Positions 17,782 to 27,405 of a DNA stretch of 64,000 bases are shown piece after piece (within the stretch, counting starts at the first letter, position 1; the number at the start of each line of letters is the position of its first letter). The notes under the pieces are model-generated. The model was not told the origin of the DNA and searched no databases. It saw nothing but the letters and a program-made list of their open reading frames with translations. A program made the translations under genes and the position numbers. The DNA comes from CAILZL01 sp049840395. Its GTDB lineage: Bacteria; Pseudomonadota; Gammaproteobacteria; Steroidobacterales; Steroidobacteraceae. The stretch covers positions 682,001 to 746,000 of the forward strand of contig JASGLD010000005.1 of assembly GCA_049840395.1 (NCBI GenBank). The letters run 5' to 3'.

Positions 17782-17812
17782 AAGCTGCCGTGATGTGGTA
17801 TCACGGCAGCTT
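17782..17812. terminator. Bidirectional terminator between phaC and the second TonB receptor
   Basis: A perfect 12-bp stem (AAGCTGCCGTGA and its complement) has a 7-base loop. On the minus strand the stem is followed by TTTTCTCATTT, a good U-tract for the receptor gene; on the plus strand the tail is weaker. Confidence 0.75.
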
Positions 17813-17862
17813 GAATGGTATCGAACCTTTTCTTATTTGGTCTTAACTAAAGAACAACCCTC

Positions 17863-20553
17863 TTAGAAGTTGGCATTGAAAGTCGCGCCAAAGGTGCGTG
17901 GGTCGGCCAGCGTAACGTTGGCGTTGCCATTGGTATTGCGCATGATGGGTTCGTTCTCAATATTCTTTATGTATCCAGTGATTGAGAACTTACCGTCTGC
18001 AGAGCGGAAGGTGGTAAAGAAATCAAACAGGCTGTAGCTGGGCTGTATGGCCAAGTTGACCGTGCCGTCCTGGTTGTAATGCCCTTTGCCATTCTGCATC
18101 GCCTGGTTGACGCTCAAGATTGAAGCGGCGGCGCCGCTCTGGCTCCAATACTTCGACTTGTAGGTGCCGGCAATGCGCGGCGTCAAGCTGCTGCCGCCTG
18201 CAAAGGTGAACTCATGTTGATACGAAAGATTACCGCTCCAGTCGGCCGAGTTTTGCAGCGTCAGTCCTTTGTAGGCTTGTACTTGGGCGGCAAATTTGTC
18301 GATCAAAATTTGCGCTTCTGCAGCTGTAAGCGCGGTAGCTCCGGTACCTGTGCCGGTGGCTGCCGACAGCACCTGGTTCACTGTTGGATAGGCAACCAGA
18401 ATATCCGGTGGCGTATCGTACTTCGATTTCAACCATTCCACCGATGCGTCAATGCGGTCATTCGATGTGGGCAGGAAGTTCAGTTCCAGATCCACGCCCT
18501 GTGACTTCAGGTTTTTGATGGTGGGTGTTCCCGTTACGGCCGTGTTCAAAGCTAGGCAGCCGGTTCCATCGTTATTTTTGGTCACGCGGTAAGAACCGCC
18601 ACCAGTGGTGCAGGTTGCAGTAGCGGCAACTCCCGGAACATCCAGTTGAACCGCAGGAATACCGCCTTGCACGGTGCGGTTGTGATAGGTGGTATCGAAC
18701 GCTTCGATGTTGACCTGAACTTTGTTATCGAAGAAGCGGTTCTTCATGCCCAGCGTAATTTGTTGAAGTTCCAGCTTCTTGGATGGAACCAGCGTCACGC
18801 CGCCTGGTTGATAACCGGTTGAGTACTTGGCATACACCATGGATTCGGGGCGCAGATCGAATTCAATGCCCGCGTTGTAAGTAAAGGCGCTCCAACTATC
18901 ACTATTGGCGCAGGTTCTTGGATCGTATCCGGCAGCAAGGAACGAGCAGGTGTAGTCATATGGAGCAAATGGGCCGTTGACGTCGCCTGGGTTCGAGCCA
19001 TCCGGGACTGAGATGAAGCTTTTATCGTCTCGTGAATAACGAACGCCAGCTATGACGCGCAAAGTATCCAGAATTGGATAGGTTCCGTTTGCATAGACTG
19101 ATTTCGTCTCCTGCTTGCTTTCCTTGGTGTTGGACCATGTATAGCAATATGCGACGGAGCTGGTCGTGGTGGCGTATGGACAGGTAGGCGTTGCCGGTTG
19201 GGTTACGCTGATTGCCATGCCCGCACTAAATGGCAGAGTGATGTTTTGGAATGTGCCCGAGTTGTTGGTGTAGTAATAGTAGACGCCGGCCAGCCACTGC
19301 AGCTTCGAGCCATTGGGTGAGGCCAGTCGTGCTTCGAATTGCCGCGTGTCCTGTTTGCGGTCTTCCGCCATCCAGCCACCGCGTGGCGGTTCGGCAGATT
19401 TGAATGTCGCATGTTGCACTGATGGCGTGACCGTCAATGTGCCGATGCCAGTGGTCCAGTTGATGTCGGCGCTGAGGCTGTCGATATTGGTATGACGATA
19501 CGGATGATTGGGCCACGCATCCGCTGGGTAACCATCGTCCCAGGGATTGCTGCGTTGCCAATAATAAACGCCATCTCGAATGGCGACGAAGGTGGCGGGG
19601 CAGCCCATGGTTTGAATGACATTCGCGCGTGCGGCAGAGCCGGCAATGGTGCTTGAAGCGCAGCCAACGCCCAAGCTCGTGCCTCCGGTAGCCGTGATGC
19701 CATTGAAATTCAGGCCCGCATAAGCGCTGCCGGAACCTACCGCTGCTAATGCCGGGTTGTAGGCAACCCATTGGCCCGTCGCTAACAACACACCGTCGGA
19801 TACACCGTTACCGCCGATGGTCTGATGCGAGCCGGTAAGCACCAGGTTCAGACTGTCGGTTGCCTGCCAGCGGTATTTCACACGGACATTTTGTAAGTCG
19901 GAATCGCCCGCGCCGCTGCTGATATAGCCATCACGCTTATTGCTGCTATAGGCAATGCGCAGCGCTTGATTGTCGGTAAGTGGTGCATTCAGCACCCCTT
20001 CCATATTTAGCAGGTGATAGTTGCCAATTCCCAATGAGCCGCTGGCTTGATATTCAAATACCGGTTGGTTCGAAACAATGCTGACAGCGCCGGCAATCGC
20101 ACTCGCTCCCAAGTTTGAGCTTTGCGTGCCGCGCGCCACTTCGACTTGAGCCACGTCCAGCGTACCGCCGCGCACAACTTCAGCGCGGTTCTGATAAACG
20201 CCGTCGATCAGCACTGCGACGGCAGTTTGGCTGGGCGCGCCGCCGGGTGCACCCGCGCCGCCGCTATCTACGCCGCGCATAAAGAAATTAGAGCCGACCT
20301 GGCTGGTTTGCACCTGCACGCCAACGACGCCTTCCATAATTTCGTCGATGCGCTTTTTGCCTTCTTTCTTTAATTGATCGCCGCTATAGGTCTGAATTGA
20401 AATCGACGTCTTCTGTAGATCTGTATCGCGTTTGGTCGCCGTTACGACGATCTCTTCTAGTTCCAGTCCTGAACTAGCGCTTTGTGCCGATGCCCCGGAT
20501 GCGCCTGCCAGCGCTACTGCAGCGCCGGACAAGCAAGCTAATAGTTTGCTCAT
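17863..20553 (-). CDS. TonB-dependent outer-membrane receptor
   Basis: This 896-residue precursor has a clear signal peptide (MSKLLACLSGAAVALAG to ASAQ), a TonB-box region LEEIVVTATKRDTDLQKT, a plug with FFMRGVD and GASAIAGAVSIVSNQP, and a barrel ending PRTFGATFNANF. The TATKR...TDLQKT type is common in sphingomonads and steroid- or aromatic-degrading Gammaproteobacteria. I prefer the ATG at 20553, where the signal peptide begins and GGGG lies upstream; an earlier ATG at 20589 would add 12 residues. It stands alone, with no TonB or ABC partners. It is a distant paralogue of the receptor at 34584. Confidence 0.92.
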   Translation of the reverse strand: MSKLLACLSGAAVALAGASGASAQSASSGLELEEIVVTATKRDTDLQKTSISIQTYSGDQLKKEGKKRIDEIMEGVVGVQVQTSQVGSNFFMRGVDSGGAGAPGGAPSQTAVAVLIDGVYQNRAEVVRGGTLDVAQVEVARGTQSSNLGASAIAGAVSIVSNQPVFEYQASGSLGIGNYHLLNMEGVLNAPLTDNQALRIAYSSNKRDGYISSGAGDSDLQNVRVKYRWQATDSLNLVLTGSHQTIGGNGVSDGVLLATGQWVAYNPALAAVGSGSAYAGLNFNGITATGGTSLGVGCASSTIAGSAARANVIQTMGCPATFVAIRDGVYYWQRSNPWDDGYPADAWPNHPYRHTNIDSLSADINWTTGIGTLTVTPSVQHATFKSAEPPRGGWMAEDRKQDTRQFEARLASPNGSKLQWLAGVYYYYTNNSGTFQNITLPFSAGMAISVTQPATPTCPYATTTSSVAYCYTWSNTKESKQETKSVYANGTYPILDTLRVIAGVRYSRDDKSFISVPDGSNPGDVNGPFAPYDYTCSFLAAGYDPRTCANSDSWSAFTYNAGIEFDLRPESMVYAKYSTGYQPGGVTLVPSKKLELQQITLGMKNRFFDNKVQVNIEAFDTTYHNRTVQGGIPAVQLDVPGVAATATCTTGGGSYRVTKNNDGTGCLALNTAVTGTPTIKNLKSQGVDLELNFLPTSNDRIDASVEWLKSKYDTPPDILVAYPTVNQVLSAATGTGTGATALTAAEAQILIDKFAAQVQAYKGLTLQNSADWSGNLSYQHEFTFAGGSSLTPRIAGTYKSKYWSQSGAAASILSVNQAMQNGKGHYNQDGTVNLAIQPSYSLFDFFTTFRSADGKFSITGYIKNIENEPIMRNTNGNANVTLADPRTFGATFNANF

Positions 20554-21452
20554 TGATAATGCCCCATACATAAGTGCTCTTGAGTGCACTTGCCTACTTA
20601 ATTGCAGACGCTCTTGAACGAGCGCCCATCCCCCGATCTCGGCTGGGCTATTCCATTAGTAACGACGACGCCAGCATTTCCATTGAAAAGCCTAGCCTTC
20701 AATCACAAATAGAAAATCAACGTTTATTGCCAGATTTATTGCCAGAGTGGATCATTTATGAATTCCCCAATAATTCTTAGTAGTAGTAATTCGTGTGTCA
20801 TGAGTATCACGCGGCCTCGTTTCGCGCAACGGAAAATTAACAATTAACCTGCTTTATAGATTTGCGAATACTGATGAAGACTTGCTGCTATTGGGTAATC
20901 AGGGAATGGCTAATTTAAAAGCTGCTGGTTTTTCAGCGAATCAAATTGATTTCCGATGTTTAAGATTTTCTGGACCGTAATGCGATACTTCATCAATTGG
21001 TTTGCCAGCATGATGTATGAGTGATCGCTGCTGCAGTTTAAAAATATTTTGCGATGCAGCATTGAAATCGGCGTGATCTGAGAGTTGAGAGGAAATGAAT
21101 GGAGTGGAGATACGAATGATCAGCCCATCGACCGTTGGATCAATGGCTATGTAATGGCATGGGATCTATTGCTGCTGAGACGCATGACTTCCAACACTGC
21201 AGAAAGCGTCATCTGTCGTTCTGTAGATTCACGGTTGTTTCATGACAGTAACCCTATTCGTCGGCGCCATAATTTCGGGCAAACCTGTCACTTTGGATGT
21301 GGCCTTGGCCGCGTATAGATAGGCTGCTGCCAGAAATACTCGGCAGCTGTGTCAACACACGTAAAGTCGCTCGCCTCAACAACCTGAACGGGCGATACTC
21401 CTTAACTAATCTTGTCTTGCCCTTCGCCACCTGCCCGGACACCGAGGCACCC
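20554..21452. other. Long intergenic region between a TonB receptor and cysK
   Basis: About 900 bases without a supportable gene, noticeably more AT-rich than the surroundings on its receptor-proximal side. It should hold the divergent promoters of the receptor and cysK. I see a tandem 12-bp repeat (20723-20746) and an imperfect hairpin around 21026-21062, but no riboswitch or RNA gene I can name. A 77-codon frame at 21085-21318 has no recognisable product. Confidence 0.6.
20723..20746. repeat. Tandem 12-bp direct repeat upstream of a TonB receptor
   Basis: Two exact adjacent copies of TTTATTGCCAGA, 170-195 bases upstream of the receptor start on the opposite strand. It could be a regulator site or a chance slippage duplication. 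Confidence 0.7.
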
Positions 21453-22394
21453 ATGATTTACGACAGCATTCTCGGCACGATTGGCCGTACCCCCATCGTG
21501 CGTATCAACCGCCTCGGACCTGATCACGTCACCCTGTATGCCAAGTGCGAGTTCTTCAATCCGCTGTCCTCGGTAAAAGATCGTCTGGCGATCGGCATCA
21601 TCGAAGATGCGGAGCGACGCGGGGTACTCAAGCCCGGCCAGACGGTGGTGGAAGCGACCTCCGGCAATACCGGTATTGCGCTGGCTATGGTCTGTGCAGC
21701 CAAGGGCTATCCCTTTGTGGCCACCATGGTGGAGACCTTCTCGGTGGAGCGCCGCAAGATCATGCGTGCACTGGGTGCAAAAGTAGTATTGACGCCGGCC
21801 GCAGAGCGCGGCACCGGCATGGTACGCAAAGCCAAGGAATTAGCCGAGAAAAACGGCTGGTTCTGGGCCAGCCAATTTGAAAATCCGGCCAACCCTGCCT
21901 ATCACCGCAACACCACCGGCCCGGAAATTCTCAGCGATTTCGCCGGCAAGCGATTGGATTTCTGGGTGACTGGCTGGGGTACCGGCGGCACCTTGACCGG
22001 CGCAGGACAAATGCTGAAACAGGCGCGTCCGGATCTCAAAGTGATTGCTACTGAACCTGCCGGTGCCTCCTTGCTCAAAGGAGCCGAGTTCAAGCCGCAT
22101 AAGATTCAGGGCTGGACGCCGGACTTCGTGCCGGCAGTACTGGATCGCAGCGTGGCGGATGACATAGTGCCGGTTACCGATGAGGAAGCGGTGCAAACCG
22201 CTCGCGCGCTGGCCACGCAGGAAGGCATTTTCTGCGGCATTTCCTCCGGCGGTACTTTTGCAGCTGCCTTGAAGGTGGCGGCCACCGCACCTGCGGGGTC
22301 GGTGATTCTGGCCATGTTGCCGGATACGGCTGAGCGCTATCTCAGCACGGTGTTGTTTGAAGGCATTAATGACGGTTCGGATGCGGAGTTCTAG
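21453..22394 (+). CDS. cysK: Cysteine synthase (O-acetylserine sulfhydrylase)
   Basis: This PLP enzyme makes L-cysteine from O-acetylserine and sulfide. Its 313 residues match the CysK length. The PLP lysine is Lys42 in SSVKDR; the substrate loop is ATSGNTGIAL, the phosphate cradle GWGTGGTLTG, and the C-terminal SSGGTFAA block is present. ATG 21453 follows GAGG by five bases. Its stop overlaps the GTG of the next gene by one base, an unusual coupling of a metabolic enzyme to an efflux system. CysM cannot be fully excluded without alignment, but the motif set favours CysK. Confidence 0.9.
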   Translation: MIYDSILGTIGRTPIVRINRLGPDHVTLYAKCEFFNPLSSVKDRLAIGIIEDAERRGVLKPGQTVVEATSGNTGIALAMVCAAKGYPFVATMVETFSVERRKIMRALGAKVVLTPAAERGTGMVRKAKELAEKNGWFWASQFENPANPAYHRNTTGPEILSDFAGKRLDFWVTGWGTGGTLTGAGQMLKQARPDLKVIATEPAGASLLKGAEFKPHKIQGWTPDFVPAVLDRSVADDIVPVTDEEAVQTARALATQEGIFCGISSGGTFAAALKVAATAPAGSVILAMLPDTAERYLSTVLFEGINDGSDAEF

Positions 22395-23545
22395 TGAAAG
22401 TGGTTGTGCATGATGGCTTGGTGATGGGTGCGTGGCGTTCGCTGTTGGCGGTAAGTGTCTTGGTGGCACTGAGCGCCTGCGGCAAGCAGGCCGATGGCAG
22501 CAATGCGGCAACCACGGGAATGCAAGCCGGTGCGGCTGCCGATGCGGGCGGCATGGGCTCAGGCTCAGGTATGGGCGGTGGCGGCGGGCGCGTAACCGCA
22601 GTGGTGGCCGATACGGTCAAGTTGACCAATCTCGCTGACGAGACCGAAGCGCTGGGCACCGCCAAAGCGAATGAAGCGGTGGATATCACCGCCAAGTCCA
22701 CCAATCGCGTGGTGGCCGTACATTTCCGTGAAGGCGAGTACGTCAAACAAGGTACGGTGCTGGTGGAGTTCGATGGTGCAGAAACCCGCGCCAACCTTTC
22801 TTCTGCTGAAGCCACCCTGCGCGATACGCAAAGTCAGTATCAACGCAGCCGCGAATTGTTTCAGAGCAAGGCGCTGTCCGAATCCGACTTGATCCAGCTG
22901 GAAGCCAAGATGCTTACCAGCAAGGCGGCTGTGGAAGCGGCGCAGGCGCGTGTGAATGACACGGTGATTCGTGCGCCGTTCAGCGGTCGCATGGGCTTGC
23001 GCGTGGTCAGCGTGGGTTCGCTGGTAACGCCCGGTCAGGTGATCAGCACTTTGGATGACACCAGCGTTATCAAGCTGGATTTCACCATGCCGGAAAGCTA
23101 TCTGGCGACGGTGAAAGAAGGTCAGCAGGTTGAGGCCAAGAGCGCGGCCTATAACAATCAAGTGTTTCGTGGCCGGGTCAGCAGCATTGCCACGCGGGTC
23201 GATCCGGTCAGTCGTTCGGTGGTGGTGCGTGCCTTGATCGATAACGGCAATCAAGCGCTCAAGCCGGGCATGTTCATGACCGTGCATCTCACCCGTTCGC
23301 AAGGCCAGGTGGTGATGATTCCCGAGCAGGCCCTGCTGCCGGAGAGCGAACGTCAATTTGTGTACGTGGTGAACAACGACACTGCCAGCAAGGTGCAGGT
23401 GTCGGTGGGTCGCCGTAAGCCAGGTATGGTGGAAATTCAACAAGGATTGAAGGCCGGCGATCTACTGGTGGTAGAGGGCGGCGAGAAGCTCAGTGATGGC
23501 GCGAAAGTCAGCGTGGTTGGCGCCAAAGCAGCTGCGGAGTCCTGA
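22394..23545 (+). CDS. RND efflux periplasmic adaptor (membrane fusion protein)
   Basis: This 383-residue periplasmic adaptor is probably lipid-anchored through LSAC. The order is lipobox, a Gly/Met/Ser-rich linker (GGMGSGSGMGGGGGR), lipoyl half-motif, a short coiled-coil hairpin (about 130-195, SAEATLRDTQSQYQRS onward), lipoyl half with RAPFSGRMGLRVVSVG, then beta-barrel and membrane-proximal domains. GGAG five bases before supports GTG 22394, which overlaps the cysK stop. It links the following permease to an outer-membrane channel encoded elsewhere. Confidence 0.9.
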   Translation: MKVVVHDGLVMGAWRSLLAVSVLVALSACGKQADGSNAATTGMQAGAAADAGGMGSGSGMGGGGGRVTAVVADTVKLTNLADETEALGTAKANEAVDITAKSTNRVVAVHFREGEYVKQGTVLVEFDGAETRANLSSAEATLRDTQSQYQRSRELFQSKALSESDLIQLEAKMLTSKAAVEAAQARVNDTVIRAPFSGRMGLRVVSVGSLVTPGQVISTLDDTSVIKLDFTMPESYLATVKEGQQVEAKSAAYNNQVFRGRVSSIATRVDPVSRSVVVRALIDNGNQALKPGMFMTVHLTRSQGQVVMIPEQALLPESERQFVYVVNNDTASKVQVSVGRRKPGMVEIQQGLKAGDLLVVEGGEKLSDGAKVSVVGAKAAAES

Positions 23546-26500
23546 TGATCATTTCCGATATTTCGGTACGGCGTCCGGTATTTGCCGTGGTGGTCAGTCT
23601 GTTGCTGACCGTTCTGGGTTTGATGGCGCTCGCGCGTCTGCCGATTCGCGAATACCCCAATGTGGAATCGCCGCAGGTCAGCGTCAGCATCAATTATCGC
23701 GGCGCTTCCGCCGATGTGGTGGAAACCAAGATCACGCGTGCGGTTGAAAACCAACTGGCCGGTATCGAAGGCTTGGAGAAATTAGAATCCTCCAGTGAAG
23801 ACGAACGTTCGCGTGTGAGTCTGGAATTCACCGTCGACACCGATATCGAAGCCGCTGCCAATGATGTGCGCGATCGTATCTCGCGCATTCAATCCAGCCT
23901 TCCCGATGAAGCCGATGCGCCGCAGATCAGCAAAGTAGATTCGCGCAGCGATAACGTGATGACGGTTTCGCTGACCAGCAAGACCCGCAGCAGCGGCGAC
24001 CTTACCGACTACGCAAATCGTTACATCGTCGATCGCATCACCGTGGTATCGGGTGTGGCGACAGTGCAGCTGTATGGCGCGCAAAAATATTCCATGCGTG
24101 TGTGGTTGGATCGACGTGCCTTGGCGGCGCGACAACTGACTGTGCAGGATGTCGAAAGCGCGCTGCGTAAGGAAAACGTCGAGCTGCCTGCAGGTCGTCT
24201 TGAGTCGCAACAACGCGAGTTTACGCTGCGCACCGATACCGGCATGCGCACCGTAGATGACTTCCGTCAGCTGGTGGTTGGTCGTGGCGATAATGGCTAC
24301 CTGGTGCGCCTGGCCGATGTAGCCACTGTAAACATCGGTCCTGAAGACGATCGCACCATCTCACGCAAGTCCGGCCAACCCGACGTGGCGCTGGCCATCA
24401 CGCCGACTTCCACCGCCAATGTGTTGGACGTGGCGATTGGCGTGCGCAAAGTCGTGGACAACATGCAGCGCGACTTGCCCAAGGACATTGTCATGACCAT
24501 CGCCCAGGACAATTCCACGTATGTTTCTGATTCGATCCACGAAGTGATGGTTACGCTGGGCATTGCCTTGTTGTTGGTGCTGGTGGTGATTTATGCCTTC
24601 CTGGGCACGTTGCGCGCCACTTTGATTCCGGCAGTGACCATTCCGGTGTCGATCATCTCTGCCTGTATGGTGATGTCGGCATTGGGCTTCTCCATCAATG
24701 TGCTGACGCTGCTCGGCGCAGTGCTCGCCATCGGCCTGGTGGTGGACGATGCCATCGTGGTGCTGGAGAACATCGTGCGTCGTATGGAAGAGGGCGAGCC
24801 GGCCTTGATCGCCGCCATCGATGGCAGCAAGGAAATCGGCTTTGCGGTGATTGCCACCACGCTGGCGCTCACCGCCGTGTTCCTGCCCATCTCCTACATT
24901 CCGGGCAACATCGGCAAGCTGTTCGGTGAGTTCGGCATTTCGGTGGCGGCGGCCATTCTGTTCTCGGCGTTGATCGCGCTGACGCTCACGCCCATGCTGG
25001 CGTCGGTGATGTTCGCGCGCGGCATTACACGCGGTCGCGTTACGCATGTGGTGGATGCGGGCTTCAGTCGTCTGGCGGCTTTTTATCGACGCACACTGGA
25101 GGGCGCAGTACGCCATGCCTGGGTGGTGGTCGTGGTTGCCGTAGTGGTATCGGCGGTGGGTTATCTCATGTTCCGCACGTTACCCAGCGAATACACGCCG
25201 GTGGACGATCGCGGCATGGTGATCGTCAATCTCACGCCACCTGAAGGCTCCAGCATTCAATACGTGGATCGTTATCTACGTGAAGTGGAAAAAGTGGCCA
25301 ATGAAGAGATCACCAATGGTGTGGCGATGACCACCATTGTTCGCGCCGGCGCGAATGGCGGCGGCAATGGTGGCAGCGGCGGCCGAGTGATGGTGCGTCT
25401 GGTGGAATGGGACCAGCGCAGCGATACCGCGCAGACCGTGGCTAATCGTCTGCGTGGCAAGCTGGCATCGCTGCCCGGCGTGCGTATCAACACGCAAACA
25501 CCGACTGGCTTGGGCGGACGCGGTGGCGGTCAGCCGGTGCAGTTCGTGTTGGGCGGTCCAAGTTATGAAGACCTGGTCAAGTGGCGCAACATCGTGTTGG
25601 CGCGCGCCAAGGAAAATCCGGGACTGCTCAATCCGGATTCCGACTACGACGAACGCAAGCCGCAGTTGAAGATTGAAATCGATCGTGAGCGTGCGGCGGA
25701 CCTGGGTGTGTCGTTGCAATCTGTGGGACAGACGCTGGAAACCATGTTGGGTGCACGCAAGGTCACTACCTATGTGGATCGCGGCGAAGAATACAACGTG
25801 ATGTTGCAGGCCAGCGCCGAAGATCGCGCCTCGCCCAGCGATCTGGAAAATATCTACGTGCGCTCGGAAAAATCCGGCAGCCTGGTGCCGCTGTCGAACT
25901 TGGTGGTGTTGAAGGAAGTGGCTGGACCGAAGCAACTGAACCGCTTCGATCGGCAGCGTGCCATCGAGATCTCCGCCGGTCTCGCTGATGGTTACTCGTT
26001 GGGGCAGGCGCTGAGCTTCCTGGAAAATGTGGTGCGCACTGAATTGCCGCCGGAAGCCACCATCAGCTACGACGGTCAATCGCGCGAATTCAAGAAATCC
26101 AGCGGCGCGTTGTACAGCACCTTCTTACTCGCAATCGGTATCGTTTACCTGGTGCTGGCGGCGCAGTTCGAAAGCTTCCGTCATCCGGCCATCATCATCA
26201 CCACGGTGCCGCTGGCCATTGCCGGTGCCGTGTTGGGGCTGTGGTGGCAGGGCAGTTCGATCAATGTGTTCAGTCAGATCGGTGCGGTGATGTTGATCGG
26301 TCTGGCGGCGAAGAACGGTATCTTGATTGTCGAGTTCGCCAATCAACTGCGCGATCGTGGTATTGAGTTTGCCGAGTCGATTATCGAGGCAGCCACCATT
26401 CGTCTGCGTCCGGTGTTGATGACCAGCCTGTGTACGGTATTCGGCGCCATGCCCTTGCTGTTGGCGGACGGTCCTGGCGCCGAGAGCCGTCGTCCCATCG

Positions 26501-26685
26501 GTGCAGTGATCGTGTTCGGTGTGATGCTGTCGCTGCTGCTCACGCTATACGTGGTGCCGGCGGTGTACATGCTGGTGGCGCGTAATACGCGTTCGCCCGA
26601 GTACATCAGTCACCTGGTGGGCAAGTTGCGCAGTTCATTGAGTAATTCTGAAACAGCGAAAGCTGGCGAGCATGGAGCGCCTTGA
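23545..26685 (+). CDS. RND-family efflux permease (HAE1 type)
   Basis: This 1046-residue inner-membrane proton antiporter has the usual length and twofold repeat. The N-terminus (ISDISVRRPVFAVVVSLLL) and the TM4 proton-relay pair in GLVVDDAIVVLENI are clear, as is the second-half LIGLAAKNGILIVEFANQL. The HAE1 family exports drugs, dyes and related hydrophobic compounds. Its ATG overlaps the adaptor stop by one base. The poly-Gly stretch near 605-615 (NGGGNGGSGG) is a local expansion in a periplasmic loop. No outer-membrane factor gene follows. Confidence 0.94.
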   Translation: MIISDISVRRPVFAVVVSLLLTVLGLMALARLPIREYPNVESPQVSVSINYRGASADVVETKITRAVENQLAGIEGLEKLESSSEDERSRVSLEFTVDTDIEAAANDVRDRISRIQSSLPDEADAPQISKVDSRSDNVMTVSLTSKTRSSGDLTDYANRYIVDRITVVSGVATVQLYGAQKYSMRVWLDRRALAARQLTVQDVESALRKENVELPAGRLESQQREFTLRTDTGMRTVDDFRQLVVGRGDNGYLVRLADVATVNIGPEDDRTISRKSGQPDVALAITPTSTANVLDVAIGVRKVVDNMQRDLPKDIVMTIAQDNSTYVSDSIHEVMVTLGIALLLVLVVIYAFLGTLRATLIPAVTIPVSIISACMVMSALGFSINVLTLLGAVLAIGLVVDDAIVVLENIVRRMEEGEPALIAAIDGSKEIGFAVIATTLALTAVFLPISYIPGNIGKLFGEFGISVAAAILFSALIALTLTPMLASVMFARGITRGRVTHVVDAGFSRLAAFYRRTLEGAVRHAWVVVVVAVVVSAVGYLMFRTLPSEYTPVDDRGMVIVNLTPPEGSSIQYVDRYLREVEKVANEEITNGVAMTTIVRAGANGGGNGGSGGRVMVRLVEWDQRSDTAQTVANRLRGKLASLPGVRINTQTPTGLGGRGGGQPVQFVLGGPSYEDLVKWRNIVLARAKENPGLLNPDSDYDERKPQLKIEIDRERAADLGVSLQSVGQTLETMLGARKVTTYVDRGEEYNVMLQASAEDRASPSDLENIYVRSEKSGSLVPLSNLVVLKEVAGPKQLNRFDRQRAIEISAGLADGYSLGQALSFLENVVRTELPPEATISYDGQSREFKKSSGALYSTFLLAIGIVYLVLAAQFESFRHPAIIITTVPLAIAGAVLGLWWQGSSINVFSQIGAVMLIGLAAKNGILIVEFANQLRDRGIEFAESIIEAATIRLRPVLMTSLCTVFGAMPLLLADGPGAESRRPIGAVIVFGVMLSLLLTLYVVPAVYMLVARNTRSPEYISHLVGKLRSSLSNSETAKAGEHGAP

Positions 26686-27269
26686 TGGGTAAGGGTCGGT
26701 TGGAAGCATTCAGCGATGGCGTCATCGCCATCATCATTACCATCATGGTGTTGGAATTGAAGGTGCCGCATGAGGCGACACTTTCGGCGTTACAGGAATT
26801 GCTGCCGGTGTTTCTCAGCTACGTGCTGAGCTTCATCTACGTGGGCATTTACTGGAACAATCATCATCACATGCTGCATGCCATCAAGCATGTGAATGGC
26901 CGCATCCTGTGGGCCAATCTGCATCTGCTGTTCTGGCTGTCGTTGATTCCCTTCGTCACCGGTTGGATGGGTGAGAATCACTTTGTTGCTATGCCAGTAG
27001 CATTGTATGGAGTCGTGCTGTTAGGCGCGGCCATTGCCTACTACATCCTGGCGCATGCCTTGATCGCACGTCATGGCCAGGACTCGCCACTGGCCATTGC
27101 CATGGGCAAGGATTTCAAAGGCAAGATTTCACCTGTGTTTTATATCGGCGCCATCGTGCTGGCCTTCATCAATGTGTGGTTGGCCTGTGCTCTGTATGTG
27201 GCCGTGGCGCTTATATGGTTGGTGCCCGACTTGCGCATTGAACGAGTGCTCAATAAAGCTGAGGAGTGA
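26685..27269 (+). CDS. TMEM175-like (DUF1211) potassium channel family protein
   Basis: This 194-residue protein has about six transmembrane helices. The hallmark of the family is in TM1: RLEAFSDGVIAIIITIMVLEL, with the FSDGV motif. A conserved WNNHHHMLHA segment follows TM2. Bacterial members act as tetrameric cation channels with modest K+ selectivity. ATG 26685 overlaps the permease stop by one base, with GGAG about seven bases upstream, so it is the fourth tightly coupled gene after cysK and the RND pair. Its role in that operon is unknown. Confidence 0.87.
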   Translation: MGKGRLEAFSDGVIAIIITIMVLELKVPHEATLSALQELLPVFLSYVLSFIYVGIYWNNHHHMLHAIKHVNGRILWANLHLLFWLSLIPFVTGWMGENHFVAMPVALYGVVLLGAAIAYYILAHALIARHGQDSPLAIAMGKDFKGKISPVFYIGAIVLAFINVWLACALYVAVALIWLVPDLRIERVLNKAEE

Positions 27270-27405
27270 GTCGGCGCAAAGTTGCCGGCTGAACCTCCCA
27301 CTCATACTCCAATCCCATCCCCACCCCCGGGGGGCTAATCACGGCGCCGATTCTGGCTTACAGTGATGTGCCCGTCTCAATCTAATTAAAAAGCTCGGGG
27401 GTATC

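Noticed and set aside
21085..21318. 77-codon frame in the cysK upstream gap
   Set aside because: No similarity pattern, odd composition and no coherent hydrophobic pattern. Left as part of the intergenic region.
25276..26079. 267-codon frame antisense to the RND permease
   Set aside because: Composition is a mirror of the permease coding bias, and there is no recognisable domain or ribosome site.
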